In this document: positions 23,031 through 31,035 of the stretch, piece after piece
Numbering within the stretch: the stretch's first letter is position 1
How the letters are laid out: each line of letters begins with the position of its first letter
Source: JAOUEA01 sp038249195
Lineage (GTDB): Bacteria; Actinomycetota; UBA4738; HRBIN12
Reading direction: 5' to 3'
Length of the DNA: 64,000 nucleotides
Assembly (NCBI GenBank): GCA_038249195.1
Contig: JBBRWM010000007.1
Location: forward strand, 1 to 64,000
The notes under the pieces: generated by a model
What the model was told of the DNA's origin: nothing
Seen by the model: the letters and a program-made list of their open reading frames with translations, nothing else
Databases searched by the model: none
Translations under genes and position numbers: made by a program

Positions 23031-23068
23031 GGTCGCGCGTCCAACACCTGCCGCGCCCACCACCCGGA
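23031..23068 (+). repeat. attR-like repeat: imperfect copy of the tRNA-Val(CAC) 3' end
   Basis: Same orientation as 17735-17772. Positions 23046-23068 are identical to 17750-17772, and the preceding 15 nt differ at four places. The T stem is partly spoiled in this copy, so it is a scar and not a tRNA. The last base is the A of the ATG of the next gene. Confidence 0.7.
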
Positions 23069-23904
23069 TGGGGTCAACCGTGAACGAAGAACGGATCGGC
23101 GATCTGACAGGGCTGCACGGGTCCCCGTCGGGTCCTGCGCGTCCGTACCCGCTCGTCCTCCTCCACGGTCTGTGGGCCGGCGCGTGGATCTTCGAGGACT
23201 GGATTCCCCCGGCTGCATCGCGCGGCTGGGACGTCTGGGCGCCGAACCTGCGCGGCAGGGCGGGGAGTCGGCCGGCAGACGAGCTCGGTGCCGTCGGCCT
23301 CGCCGACTTCGCCGCCGACCTCGCCGACCTGCTGAGCCAGATCGGCCCCGCCGCGGTGGTCGGCTACTCGATGGGCGGCCTCCTGACGCAGATGGTGGCG
23401 GCGGATCCGCGAACGCGTCACCTCGTTCAGGCGGTCGTCCTCCTGTGCAGCGTGCCGCCGAGAGGGATCGTGGCGCTGAGCGCGCCGGTCGCGCGAGCGT
23501 TGCCCGCGTACGTGAGGCCGATGCTGGCCAACAGAACGTTCCTCCCCAACCGTGGCGATGCCGACGCGATGATGATGAACGACCTCCCTTCCGCCGATCG
23601 AGATCGATGGTTCCCGCGATTCATCGCCGACTCGGGGCGCGCCGCGCGGCAGATGTCCACCGGCGCGGTTCGGGTCCCACGCGGTGCCCTGTCGTGTCCG
23701 GTGCTCGTGGTCTCGTGCGAACACGACCGGATCTCGCCACCGTCGATCCAGCCGGCCCTGGTCAAGCGGTACGGGGCCGCGCATCTCCCGCTCGCGGGCC
23801 ACGCGCATCTCGTGGCGATCGAGCCCGGCTGGGAGGCGGTCGAGGCCGCGATCCTGGACCGGTTGGACCCCTACGCGCCGGTGGCCTCGATCGTTACGAG
23901 ATAG
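23068..23904 (+). CDS. Alpha/beta-hydrolase fold protein
   Basis: A 278-aa alpha/beta hydrolase. LVLLHGLWAGAWIFEDW carries the oxyanion HG motif. The nucleophile elbow is VGYSMGGLL, the acid is likely Asp in SCEHDRISPP, and the catalytic His is in AGHAHL. A lid-like helical region lies between about residues 130 and 190. No substrate can be named. The ATG at 23068 begins on the last base of the att-like repeat. GTG 23080 is an in-frame alternative. Neither has a Shine-Dalgarno, so insertion of the island may have altered the original 5' end. Confidence 0.82.
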   Translation: MGSTVNEERIGDLTGLHGSPSGPARPYPLVLLHGLWAGAWIFEDWIPPAASRGWDVWAPNLRGRAGSRPADELGAVGLADFAADLADLLSQIGPAAVVGYSMGGLLTQMVAADPRTRHLVQAVVLLCSVPPRGIVALSAPVARALPAYVRPMLANRTFLPNRGDADAMMMNDLPSADRDRWFPRFIADSGRAARQMSTGAVRVPRGALSCPVLVVSCEHDRISPPSIQPALVKRYGAAHLPLAGHAHLVAIEPGWEAVEAAILDRLDPYAPVASIVTR

Positions 23905-23989
23905 TCATGGTCGCCGCCTGAGACGGCCCGTAGGGTGAAGCGCGTCCTACTTCTCACCCAACGAAGCGACGACGAACGAGGGGGTGCCG

Positions 23990-24775
23990 ATGGAGGCCCA
24001 AGGGGTACCGATGGACAGCGAGGGCATGCCCGCGGAGCGGGCGCCCGGATCCGACGCGGCGGCTCGCGTCGAGGAGCTCACGAAGACCTACGGCGCCGAC
24101 GACGCGCAGGTCCAGGCGCTTGCAGGCGTAACCGTCGGGTTCCGACAGGCGGAGTTCAGCGCGATCATGGGCCCTTCCGGGTCCGGGAAGTCCACCCTCC
24201 TGCACTGCATGGCGGGGCTGGACACGCCGACATCCGGTCGGGTGTTCCTGGGCGAGACGGAGATCACCGCGCTCTCGGAGAAGCAGCTGACGAGGCTCCG
24301 GCGCGACCGGATAGGCTTCGTGTTCCAAGCGTTCAATCTCGTGCCCACGTTGAGCGCGGCCGAGAACATCACCCTGCCGCTTGACCTCGCGGGCCGTGAC
24401 GTGGATCGGGGATGGTTCGACGAGGTGGTGGACACCGTCCGGCTGCGCGATCGGCTCAAGCACCGGCCCTCGCAACTCTCGGGCGGACAGCAACAGCGGG
24501 TCGCGGGCGCCCGGGCGTTGGTCTCCCAGCCCTCGATCGTGTTCGCCGACGAGCCCACCGGGAACCTGGACTCCCGTTCCGGCGCGGAGCTCCTGCAGTT
24601 CCTGCAAGACGCCGTGAAGAGCCATGGCCAGACCATCGTGATGGTTACCCACGATGCCAACGCCGCCAGCTATGCCGACCGCATCGTCTTCCTGGGGGAC
24701 GGCCAGATCGTCGACGAGATGCGCGAGCCCACCGCCGACCGGATCCTCGACCGCCTGAAGTCCCTCGAGGCCTGA
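23990..24775 (+). CDS. ABC transporter ATP-binding protein (MacB/LolD type)
   Basis: A 261-aa nucleotide-binding subunit: Walker A GPSGSGKST, Q-loop in VFQAFNLVPTLSA, signature LSGGQQQRVAGARAL, Walker B IVFADEPTGNLD, and the H-loop in MVTHDANAA. The ENI and DEPTGNLDS segments are typical of the MacB/LolD/FtsE-like family, which uses ATP for extracytoplasmic mechanotransmission or export. ATG 23990 has GAGGGGG just upstream. The GTG at 23984 is less likely. A TAGGGT -10 lies at 23931-23936. The partner permease starts 5 bp after its stop. Confidence 0.9.
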   Translation: MEAQGVPMDSEGMPAERAPGSDAAARVEELTKTYGADDAQVQALAGVTVGFRQAEFSAIMGPSGSGKSTLLHCMAGLDTPTSGRVFLGETEITALSEKQLTRLRRDRIGFVFQAFNLVPTLSAAENITLPLDLAGRDVDRGWFDEVVDTVRLRDRLKHRPSQLSGGQQQRVAGARALVSQPSIVFADEPTGNLDSRSGAELLQFLQDAVKSHGQTIVMVTHDANAASYADRIVFLGDGQIVDEMREPTADRILDRLKSLEA

Positions 24776-24780
24776 CGCCC

Positions 24781-27330
24781 GTGTGGAGGGCCACCTTCAA
24801 GAGCCTCTTCGCGCGCAAGCTCCGGCTGGCGCTGACGGCCCTGTCGATCGTGCTCGGCATCGGCTTCGTGGCCGGCACGTTCGTCCTGACCGACACGATG
24901 AACGCCGCCTTCGATCAACTCTTCGGTCAGGTCGCCAAAGGCAGCGACGTGGTGGTGCGCTCCGTGTCCGCGTTCACGCCGGATGCGACCGGCCCGGGCA
25001 GCGGGCAGACGGACGAGCGTAAGCCGGTTCCCGACTCGCTCCTGAAGACCGTCGCCGCGGTTCCGGGCGTGGGATCGGCGACCGGGGACGTGTCCGGGTT
25101 CGCGCAGATGGTGGACCCCGCGACCGGCACGGCGATCGGCAGCGTGGGGCCGCCCACCATCGGCGCGAACTGGAGCGGGAACAACCCCGCGGTCACGTTC
25201 CGCTCCGGGGGGCCGCCCGTAGGCCCGGACCAGGTGGTGGTCGATGCGGGGACGGCCGCCCGGTACAACCTCAGGGTCGGCGAGAAGATCCCGATCAACC
25301 TCGTCGGGGGCCAACGAGCATTCACCATCTCCGGAACGGCGGGTTTCGGAACCGCGGACAACCTCGGGGGAGCCACGCTCGCCCTGTTCGAAACGCCCAC
25401 GGCACAGGAGGTGCTCGACAAGCAGGGCGTGTTCGACTCGATCTCCGTCAAGGCCGCAGACGGTGTGGAACCCGCGGCCCTGCGCACGAGCATCGAGCGC
25501 GTGCTGCCCAAGGGCGTGCAGGCCGTCACGAGCACATCGGTGGCCGACGAGCAGTCGAAGGCCATCAAGGAGGGCCTCGGGTTCTTCCGCATCGCCCTGC
25601 TGGTCTTCGCCTTCATCGCCCTGTTCGTCGGCGCCTTCATCATCTTCAACACGTTCTCGATCATCGTCGCCCAGCGGTCCAAGGAGATGGCGCTCCTTCG
25701 AGCGGTGGGCGCCAGCCGGCGACAGGTGCTGTCGTCGGTGATCGTGGAGGCGCTCGTCGTCGGTCTCTTCGCGTCGGCGCTTGGTCTCCTCGCCGGCATC
25801 GCCATCGCCATCGGCCTCAAGTCGCTCCTCAAGGCATTCGGCATCGACCTCCCGAGCACGGGCCTCCAGTTGCAGCCGCGCACGATCTGGGTGGCGCTGA
25901 TCGTGGGGACCCTCGTCACGATCGTCTCGTCCGTCGTTCCCGCGCGACGGGCCTCGAGGATCGCGCCGATCGAGGCGCTGCGCGCGTCGGAGGACACGGG
26001 CGAGACCAGGATGGGCAGGCGGCTCGTGGCAGGCCTCGTCGTGACGTCCCTGGGGATCGCTGCCCTGCTCTATGGTCTGTTCGCGGTCCCGTCGAACGCC
26101 GCCGCGCTGATCGGTCTCGGAGCGGCGGTCACCTTCATCGGCGTGGCGATCCTCTTCCCGCTGGTGGCGCGACCGATGGCATCCGTGATCGGCGCGCCCA
26201 TCAGTCGCCTTGGGCTGCAGGGCAAGTTGGGGCGGCAGAACGCCATGCGGAACCCTCGACGCACCGCCTCCACGGCCTCGGCGTTGATGATCGGCCTGGG
26301 ACTCGTGGCCATGGTGTCGATCCTCTCGGCCTCCCTGAAGTCCTCGTTCGACGCCGCCCTTTCCGCGAACCTGCGCGCCGATCTCATCGTGACGGCCTCC
26401 TCGTTCACTGCGTTCAGTCCGGACGTGGCTACGAAGATCGAGGCGGTGCAGGGCGTGGATGCCGTCTCCCAGTTCCGTCAGGACGGGTTCCAGGTGAACG
26501 ACTCCACGGAGTCCATGACCGGGGTGGATCCCGCGACGGTCATAGACGTCGCGAACATGCAGCCCTCGCCGGGAGCGCTGGCGACCCTCGGACGGGGAGA
26601 CGTGTTGGTGTACGACACGACGATGGACGACCACGGCTGGAAGGTGGGCGACGAGATCCCGTCGCGGTTCCCGGCGGACGGCAACGTGCCCCTCACGATC
26701 GGGGGGACCTTCGGCGAGAACAGCGTCGTGGGCGGGAACTTCGTCGTCTCGCTCGATACCTTCGACCGGTACTTCCAGCCGCCGCTCGACACGTTCGTGA
26801 TGGTGACGATCGCCCCGGGGGCCGATCCCACCCAGGTGCAGGCCGGCATGGAGACCGCCACGAAGAGCTTCGGCAACATCGAGGTGCAGGATCAGACCGC
26901 GTTCCGCAAGACGCAGGAGGGGTTCGTGAATCAACTGCTCGGGCTCATCACCGCCTTGCTCGCGATGGCGATCCTCATCGCCTTGTTCGGGATCGTGAAC
27001 ACGCTCGGACTGTCGATCTTCGAGCGCAAGCGCGAGCTCGGTTTGCTCCGTGCCGTGGGCATGGGCCGCGCGCCCGTGAAGCGGATGATCCGTTGGGAGT
27101 CGGTGATCATCGCGGTGATGGGCGCCGTGCTGGGGATCGCCGTCGGCATCTTCTTCGGGTTCGCCCTGCAACGAGCCCTCGCGCCGCAGGGCGTCACCGA
27201 GCTCTCGATCCCCGTCGGCCAGCTGATCTTCTACGTCGTGTTCGCGGGCCTCGCCGGGGTGATCGCCGCGATCTGGCCCGCGCGCCGCGCGTCGAAACTG
27301 AACATCCTGGAGTCCATCGCCTACGAGTGA
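24781..27330 (+). CDS. ABC transporter permease, FtsX-like (two FtsX domains)
   Basis: An 849-aa permease. The first TM helix lies near residues 15-35 (ALTALSIVLGIGFVAGTFVL), then a MacB-type periplasmic core domain to about residue 265. Three TM helices of the first FtsX domain follow (about 270-395, containing RSKEMALLRAVGASRRQV). A second TM, extracytoplasmic domain and FtsX set come after (about 430-845, containing ERKRELGLLRAVGMGR). This long 4+4-helix plan is common in actinobacteria and works with the adjacent ATPase. The exported or sensed substrate (lipoprotein, peptide, drug) cannot be predicted. GTG 24781 directly follows the ATPase stop by 5 bp. Confidence 0.9.
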   Translation: MWRATFKSLFARKLRLALTALSIVLGIGFVAGTFVLTDTMNAAFDQLFGQVAKGSDVVVRSVSAFTPDATGPGSGQTDERKPVPDSLLKTVAAVPGVGSATGDVSGFAQMVDPATGTAIGSVGPPTIGANWSGNNPAVTFRSGGPPVGPDQVVVDAGTAARYNLRVGEKIPINLVGGQRAFTISGTAGFGTADNLGGATLALFETPTAQEVLDKQGVFDSISVKAADGVEPAALRTSIERVLPKGVQAVTSTSVADEQSKAIKEGLGFFRIALLVFAFIALFVGAFIIFNTFSIIVAQRSKEMALLRAVGASRRQVLSSVIVEALVVGLFASALGLLAGIAIAIGLKSLLKAFGIDLPSTGLQLQPRTIWVALIVGTLVTIVSSVVPARRASRIAPIEALRASEDTGETRMGRRLVAGLVVTSLGIAALLYGLFAVPSNAAALIGLGAAVTFIGVAILFPLVARPMASVIGAPISRLGLQGKLGRQNAMRNPRRTASTASALMIGLGLVAMVSILSASLKSSFDAALSANLRADLIVTASSFTAFSPDVATKIEAVQGVDAVSQFRQDGFQVNDSTESMTGVDPATVIDVANMQPSPGALATLGRGDVLVYDTTMDDHGWKVGDEIPSRFPADGNVPLTIGGTFGENSVVGGNFVVSLDTFDRYFQPPLDTFVMVTIAPGADPTQVQAGMETATKSFGNIEVQDQTAFRKTQEGFVNQLLGLITALLAMAILIALFGIVNTLGLSIFERKRELGLLRAVGMGRAPVKRMIRWESVIIAVMGAVLGIAVGIFFGFALQRALAPQGVTELSIPVGQLIFYVVFAGLAGVIAAIWPARRASKLNILESIAYE

Positions 27331-27352
27331 CCAGGCGCCGAGCGCCGGCCGA

Positions 27353-27358
27353 TATCAT
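27353..27358 (+). promoter_or_regulatory. Predicted -10 element (TATCAT) of thrS, leaderless type
   Basis: TATCAT ends 7 nt before the GTG start of thrS, so transcription should begin on the G of the start codon. There is no Shine-Dalgarno and no clear -35. Confidence 0.5.
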
Positions 27359-27364
27359 GACGCC

Positions 27365-29323
27365 GTGCCACGCTTGCAGCTGCCCGACGCGGTGAACGTC
27401 GAGCTCCCCGAAGGGGAGCCGGTCGGGGCCGGGCTGCCGAAAGGTGCCGTGGCGGCGCGGGTCGACGGGATCCTGCGCGACCTCTCCTACGTGCCGACGG
27501 CCGACGCCGAGGTCGAGGCGGTGACGTCCGCCTCCGAGGACGGTCTCCAGGTCCTGCGTCATTCGGCCGCGCACGTCCTCGCGCAGGCGGTCTGCGATCT
27601 GTACCCCCGCACGGCATACGCCGTCGGGCCGGCCATCGAGGATGGCTTCTACTACGACTTCGATCTGCCCGAGGCCATCGGCAAGTCGGAGCTCGCCAAG
27701 ATCGACCGGCGCATGCGTCAGATCGTCAAGGCGAATCAGCCGTTCGTGCGCGAGGAGGTGTCCCGCCAAGAGGCGCTGGAGCGCTTCTCGACGCAGCCCT
27801 TCAAGGTCGAGATCATCCAGGGACTCGAGGGTGCAGATCCCGCTGGGGGAGACGTGGGTGGTACCGAGGGCGGGCCCGTCAGCCTGTACCGCAACGGCGA
27901 GTGGATCGATCTGTGCATGGGACCCCACCTGCCGTCCACCGGGAAGTTGGGGGGCGCGTTCAAGCTCACGAACGTCGCGGGCGCCTACTGGCGTGGCGAC
28001 GACGCCCGTCCCATGCTCACGCGGATCTACGGCACCGCGTGGGCGTCACAGGAGGACCTCGACGCGCACCTGCATCGCCTCGAGGAGGCGGAGCGGCGCG
28101 ACCACCGTCGCCTGGGCGCCGAGCTCGACCTTTTCTCGTTCCCCGATGAGATCGGTTCGGGCCTCGCCGTCTTCCACCCCAAGGGCGGGCTGGTACGCAG
28201 GATCATGGAGGACTACTCCCGACGGCGGCACGAGGAGGGTGGGTACGACTTCGTCTACTCCCCGCACATCACCAAGGCGGCCCTCTTCGAGGAGTCCGGT
28301 CATCTGGATTGGTACGCGGACGGGATGTTCCCTCCCATGCAGCTCGACGGAGGGACGGACTACTACCTCAAGCCGATGAACTGCCCGTTCCACATCCTCA
28401 TCTACCGCAGTCGTACCCGGAGCTATCGGGACCTGCCACTGCGGCTGTTCGAGTTCGGGACCGTATACCGCTACGAGCTCTCGGGTGTCGTTCACGGACT
28501 CACGCGGGTACGCGGGCTCACCATGGACGACGCCCATATCTTCACCACCAAGGAACAGGTAAGGGAGGAGCTCGGTTCGCTGCTCGTGTTCGTGCTGGAC
28601 CTCCTCCGCGACTACGGGCTCGACGACTTCTACCTGGAGCTGTCCACCAAGCCGGAGGAGAAGGCGGTGGGCAGCGATGAGGACTGGGCGGAGGCCACCG
28701 AGGTGCTGCGGCAGACCGCCGTGGCGATGGACCTGGACCTGGTCATGGATATCGGCGGGGGCGCCTTCTACGGTCCCAAGATCTCCGTCCAGGCGCGGGA
28801 CGCGATCGGCCGCACGTGGCAGATGTCCACCATCCAGCTCGATTTCCAGCTTCCCCAGCGGTTCGACCTCCACTACGCCGGAGACGACGGTGAGCGACAC
28901 CGCCCGATCATGATCCATCGCGCCCTGTTCGGATCGGTGGAGCGGTTCTTCGCGATCCTCACCGAGCACTACGCGGGCGCGTTCCCCTTGTGGCTGGCTC
29001 CCGAACAGTTGCGCCTCGCGCCCGTGGCCGACCGCCACGTGGGGCACGCCGAGGAGCTCGCGGCCCGGGCGGGTGCGGCCGGCCTGCGTCCCTTCGTGGA
29101 CGACGCGAAAGAGACCGTGGGCAAGAAGATCCGCGCGGCGCAGCTGCAGAAGGCTCCCTACACCCTGGTGATCGGGGATCGCGAGGTCGAGTCCGGCCGC
29201 TACAACGTCCGCGATCGCGGGGGAACCGAGCATCCCGACGTCGCGTTCGATCGCTTGGTGGAGCGCCTGCTGGACGAGGATCGTACGCGGCGCCTGACGC
29301 AGTCCTCCTTCGAGGACGCGTAG
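27365..29323 (+). CDS. thrS: Threonyl-tRNA synthetase
   Basis: Charges tRNA-Thr. The 652-aa protein has an N-terminal TGS domain (about 1-65). The editing domain begins HSAAHVLAQAV. The class II catalytic core includes HPKGGLVRRIMEDYSRRR and the zinc-binding Cys of MNCPFHIL. Motif 2 falls around RLFEFGTVYRYE, and motif 3 follows HRPIMIHRALFGSVERF. A C-terminal anticodon-binding domain starts near APVADRHV. The thrS-HIT order followed by phospholipid genes matches the mycobacterial thrS to pimA region. The start is GTG 27365, with a -10 placed for leaderless transcription. Confidence 0.95.
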   Translation: MPRLQLPDAVNVELPEGEPVGAGLPKGAVAARVDGILRDLSYVPTADAEVEAVTSASEDGLQVLRHSAAHVLAQAVCDLYPRTAYAVGPAIEDGFYYDFDLPEAIGKSELAKIDRRMRQIVKANQPFVREEVSRQEALERFSTQPFKVEIIQGLEGADPAGGDVGGTEGGPVSLYRNGEWIDLCMGPHLPSTGKLGGAFKLTNVAGAYWRGDDARPMLTRIYGTAWASQEDLDAHLHRLEEAERRDHRRLGAELDLFSFPDEIGSGLAVFHPKGGLVRRIMEDYSRRRHEEGGYDFVYSPHITKAALFEESGHLDWYADGMFPPMQLDGGTDYYLKPMNCPFHILIYRSRTRSYRDLPLRLFEFGTVYRYELSGVVHGLTRVRGLTMDDAHIFTTKEQVREELGSLLVFVLDLLRDYGLDDFYLELSTKPEEKAVGSDEDWAEATEVLRQTAVAMDLDLVMDIGGGAFYGPKISVQARDAIGRTWQMSTIQLDFQLPQRFDLHYAGDDGERHRPIMIHRALFGSVERFFAILTEHYAGAFPLWLAPEQLRLAPVADRHVGHAEELAARAGAAGLRPFVDDAKETVGKKIRAAQLQKAPYTLVIGDREVESGRYNVRDRGGTEHPDVAFDRLVERLLDEDRTRRLTQSSFEDA

Positions 29324-29324
29324 C

Positions 29325-29819
29325 GTGGAGCATCTCTGGAGCCCGTGGCGGATGGCCTACATCCGAGCGGCGGCGGGGGAACCGGCGGGGGAGGGCGATG
29401 GGCCGTGCGTGTTCTGTCACCTGCCCGAAAGCGACGAGGCGGCTCGGATCTTGGCCGAGACCGAGCTCGCCTACGTGGTGCTGAACAAGTTCCCCTACAA
29501 CCCCGGTCACCTCCTTGTGGTGCCGCGGCGCCACACGGGGGAGGTCGAGGACCTGAGCGAAGGGGAGAATGTGGATCTTCAGTCGTTGTTGCAGCGGTGC
29601 GTCAAGGCGCTCAGGGAGGAGTCCGATCCGCACGGGTTCAACATCGGCATGAACCTCGGAGCCGTGGCGGGCGCCGGCATCCCCGATCATGTGCATTGGC
29701 ACGTCGTGCCTCGGTGGGGCGGCGACACCAACTTCATGCCCGTCGTGGGGCAAACGCGCGTCCTGCCCGAGCTCCTGGAGGAGACCGCGCGCCGACTCGC
29801 ACCGCGGTTCGCCTCATGA
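29325..29819 (+). CDS. HIT-domain nucleotide hydrolase/phosphorylase
   Basis: A 164-aa HIT protein. The catalytic triad is in GIPDHVHWHVVPRW (HxHxH with the nucleophilic middle His). The N-terminal CVFCHLP is a Cys pair often seen in Ap4A-type HIT enzymes. YVVLNKFPYNPGHLLVVPRR is the nucleotide-binding segment. Its closest functional relative by position is the mycobacterial Ap4A phosphorylase-like gene downstream of thrS, so dinucleoside polyphosphate cleavage is likely. GTG 29325 begins one base after the thrS stop. Its own TGA overlaps the next ATG. Confidence 0.88.
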   Translation: MEHLWSPWRMAYIRAAAGEPAGEGDGPCVFCHLPESDEAARILAETELAYVVLNKFPYNPGHLLVVPRRHTGEVEDLSEGENVDLQSLLQRCVKALREESDPHGFNIGMNLGAVAGAGIPDHVHWHVVPRWGGDTNFMPVVGQTRVLPELLEETARRLAPRFAS

Positions 29820-30634
29820 GCGAGGCCTTCGTCGAGCTCGCGGACGGCGCTCGCCTCTGGTACGAGGTGGCCGGCGACGGGCCTGCCGTCACGTTCATCC
29901 ACCCCGGGCTCTGGGACGCGAGGACATGGGATCGGGAGTTCACGCGATTCGCCGAGGCGGGCTTCAAGACCTTGCGCTACGACGTGCGCGGCTACGGACG
30001 TTCCTCACGCGACACCGGTCACCCGTACGCCCACCATCTCGACCTGTCGGCCGTGCTCGAGGCCGCAGACGTCGACCGCACCGCGTTGGTGGGGTGCTCC
30101 ATGGGCGGCGGAATCGCGATCGACACGGTACTCGAGCACCCCGATCTCGTGTGGGCGATCGTGGTGGTTGCGTCGCAGGCGGAGGGCATCGAGCCGCTGC
30201 CCGAGGAGGAGGCCTGGTGGGAGGACGCCACGGCCGGCATCGCCGAGGCGGTCGATGCCGGCGACCTCGAGCGGTCCCAGGAGCTCCGGCTCGGGATCTG
30301 GGCACCTCTCGGGACCCACGACACGGCCGGCGCTCGCCTCCGCGAGATCGCGTTCGACAACCTACACGAGCTCACGATGGACGAGTCGGCGTGTCAGGAG
30401 CTGGATCCGCCGGCCTTCGAGCGGCTCGGCGAGATCGACGCGCCCACCCTCGTCGTGCTGGGGGCGCAGGACGTGCCCTACCTCGACCGGATGGGCCGGC
30501 TCACCGCGGCGGCGATCGACGGCGCCGAGGTCGTGTCGATCGAGGCGGCCGACCACGTGGTGAACGTGCGTCAGCCCGAGGCCTTCGAGGCGGCGACGTT
30601 GCCCTTCCTGCGGGCCTGCGCGGGCCCGACCTGA
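29816..30634 (+). CDS. Alpha/beta-hydrolase fold protein
   Basis: A 272-aa hydrolase. VTFIHPGLWDARTWDRE carries the oxyanion region, VGCSMGGGIA the nucleophile Ser, LGAQDVPYLDRM the acid, and ADHVVNVRQPEAF the catalytic His. A helical cap lies between about residues 125 and 200. Best matched in style by 3-oxoadipate enol-lactonase or haloperoxidase-like enzymes, without any context for those pathways, so I leave the substrate open. ATG 29816 overlaps the HIT gene stop (ATGA). Confidence 0.83.
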   Translation: MSEAFVELADGARLWYEVAGDGPAVTFIHPGLWDARTWDREFTRFAEAGFKTLRYDVRGYGRSSRDTGHPYAHHLDLSAVLEAADVDRTALVGCSMGGGIAIDTVLEHPDLVWAIVVVASQAEGIEPLPEEEAWWEDATAGIAEAVDAGDLERSQELRLGIWAPLGTHDTAGARLREIAFDNLHELTMDESACQELDPPAFERLGEIDAPTLVVLGAQDVPYLDRMGRLTAAAIDGAEVVSIEAADHVVNVRQPEAFEAATLPFLRACAGPT

Positions 30635-30637
30635 GCC

Positions 30638-31033
30638 GTGGACCGGGCCTTCCTCGTCGTCGCCGGCTGCTTCGGGTTCGTGGGCGTCGCCCTGGGAGCC
30701 TTCGGAGCGCACGCGCTCCGGCGCCGCCTCTCGCCGGAGCGGCTCGCGACGTTCGAGACCGGCGTTCGCTATCTGCTCTACCACGCCCTCGCGCTGTTCG
30801 CCGTGGTGGCGGTGCGGACCTGGGGACCCGACTCGGCGGCCTCGGCGATCGCGGGCGTGGCGTTCATCGTCGGGGTGGTGTTGTTCTCGGGGAGCCTGTT
30901 CGCGTTGGTGCTCACCGACGTGCCGCGATGGGGCGCCGTGACCCCGATCGGAGGCCTCGCGCTGCTGATCGGGTGGGCGGCCCTCGTCTTCGCCGCCCTC
31001 ACCACGAGCTTCGCCTTCGACCTCGTGCGGTGA
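30638..31033 (+). CDS. DUF423 (YgdD-like) small membrane protein
   Basis: A 131-aa protein with four hydrophobic helices. VAGCFGFVGVALGAFGAHAL at the start and the RLATFETGVRYLLYHALAL segment are the DUF423 signature. Function is unknown in all bacteria as far as I recall. It starts 3 bp after the hydrolase and ends 2 bp before the convergent EF-G-like gene. Confidence 0.85.
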   Translation: MDRAFLVVAGCFGFVGVALGAFGAHALRRRLSPERLATFETGVRYLLYHALALFAVVAVRTWGPDSAASAIAGVAFIVGVVLFSGSLFALVLTDVPRWGAVTPIGGLALLIGWAALVFAALTTSFAFDLVR

Positions 31034-31035
31034 GG

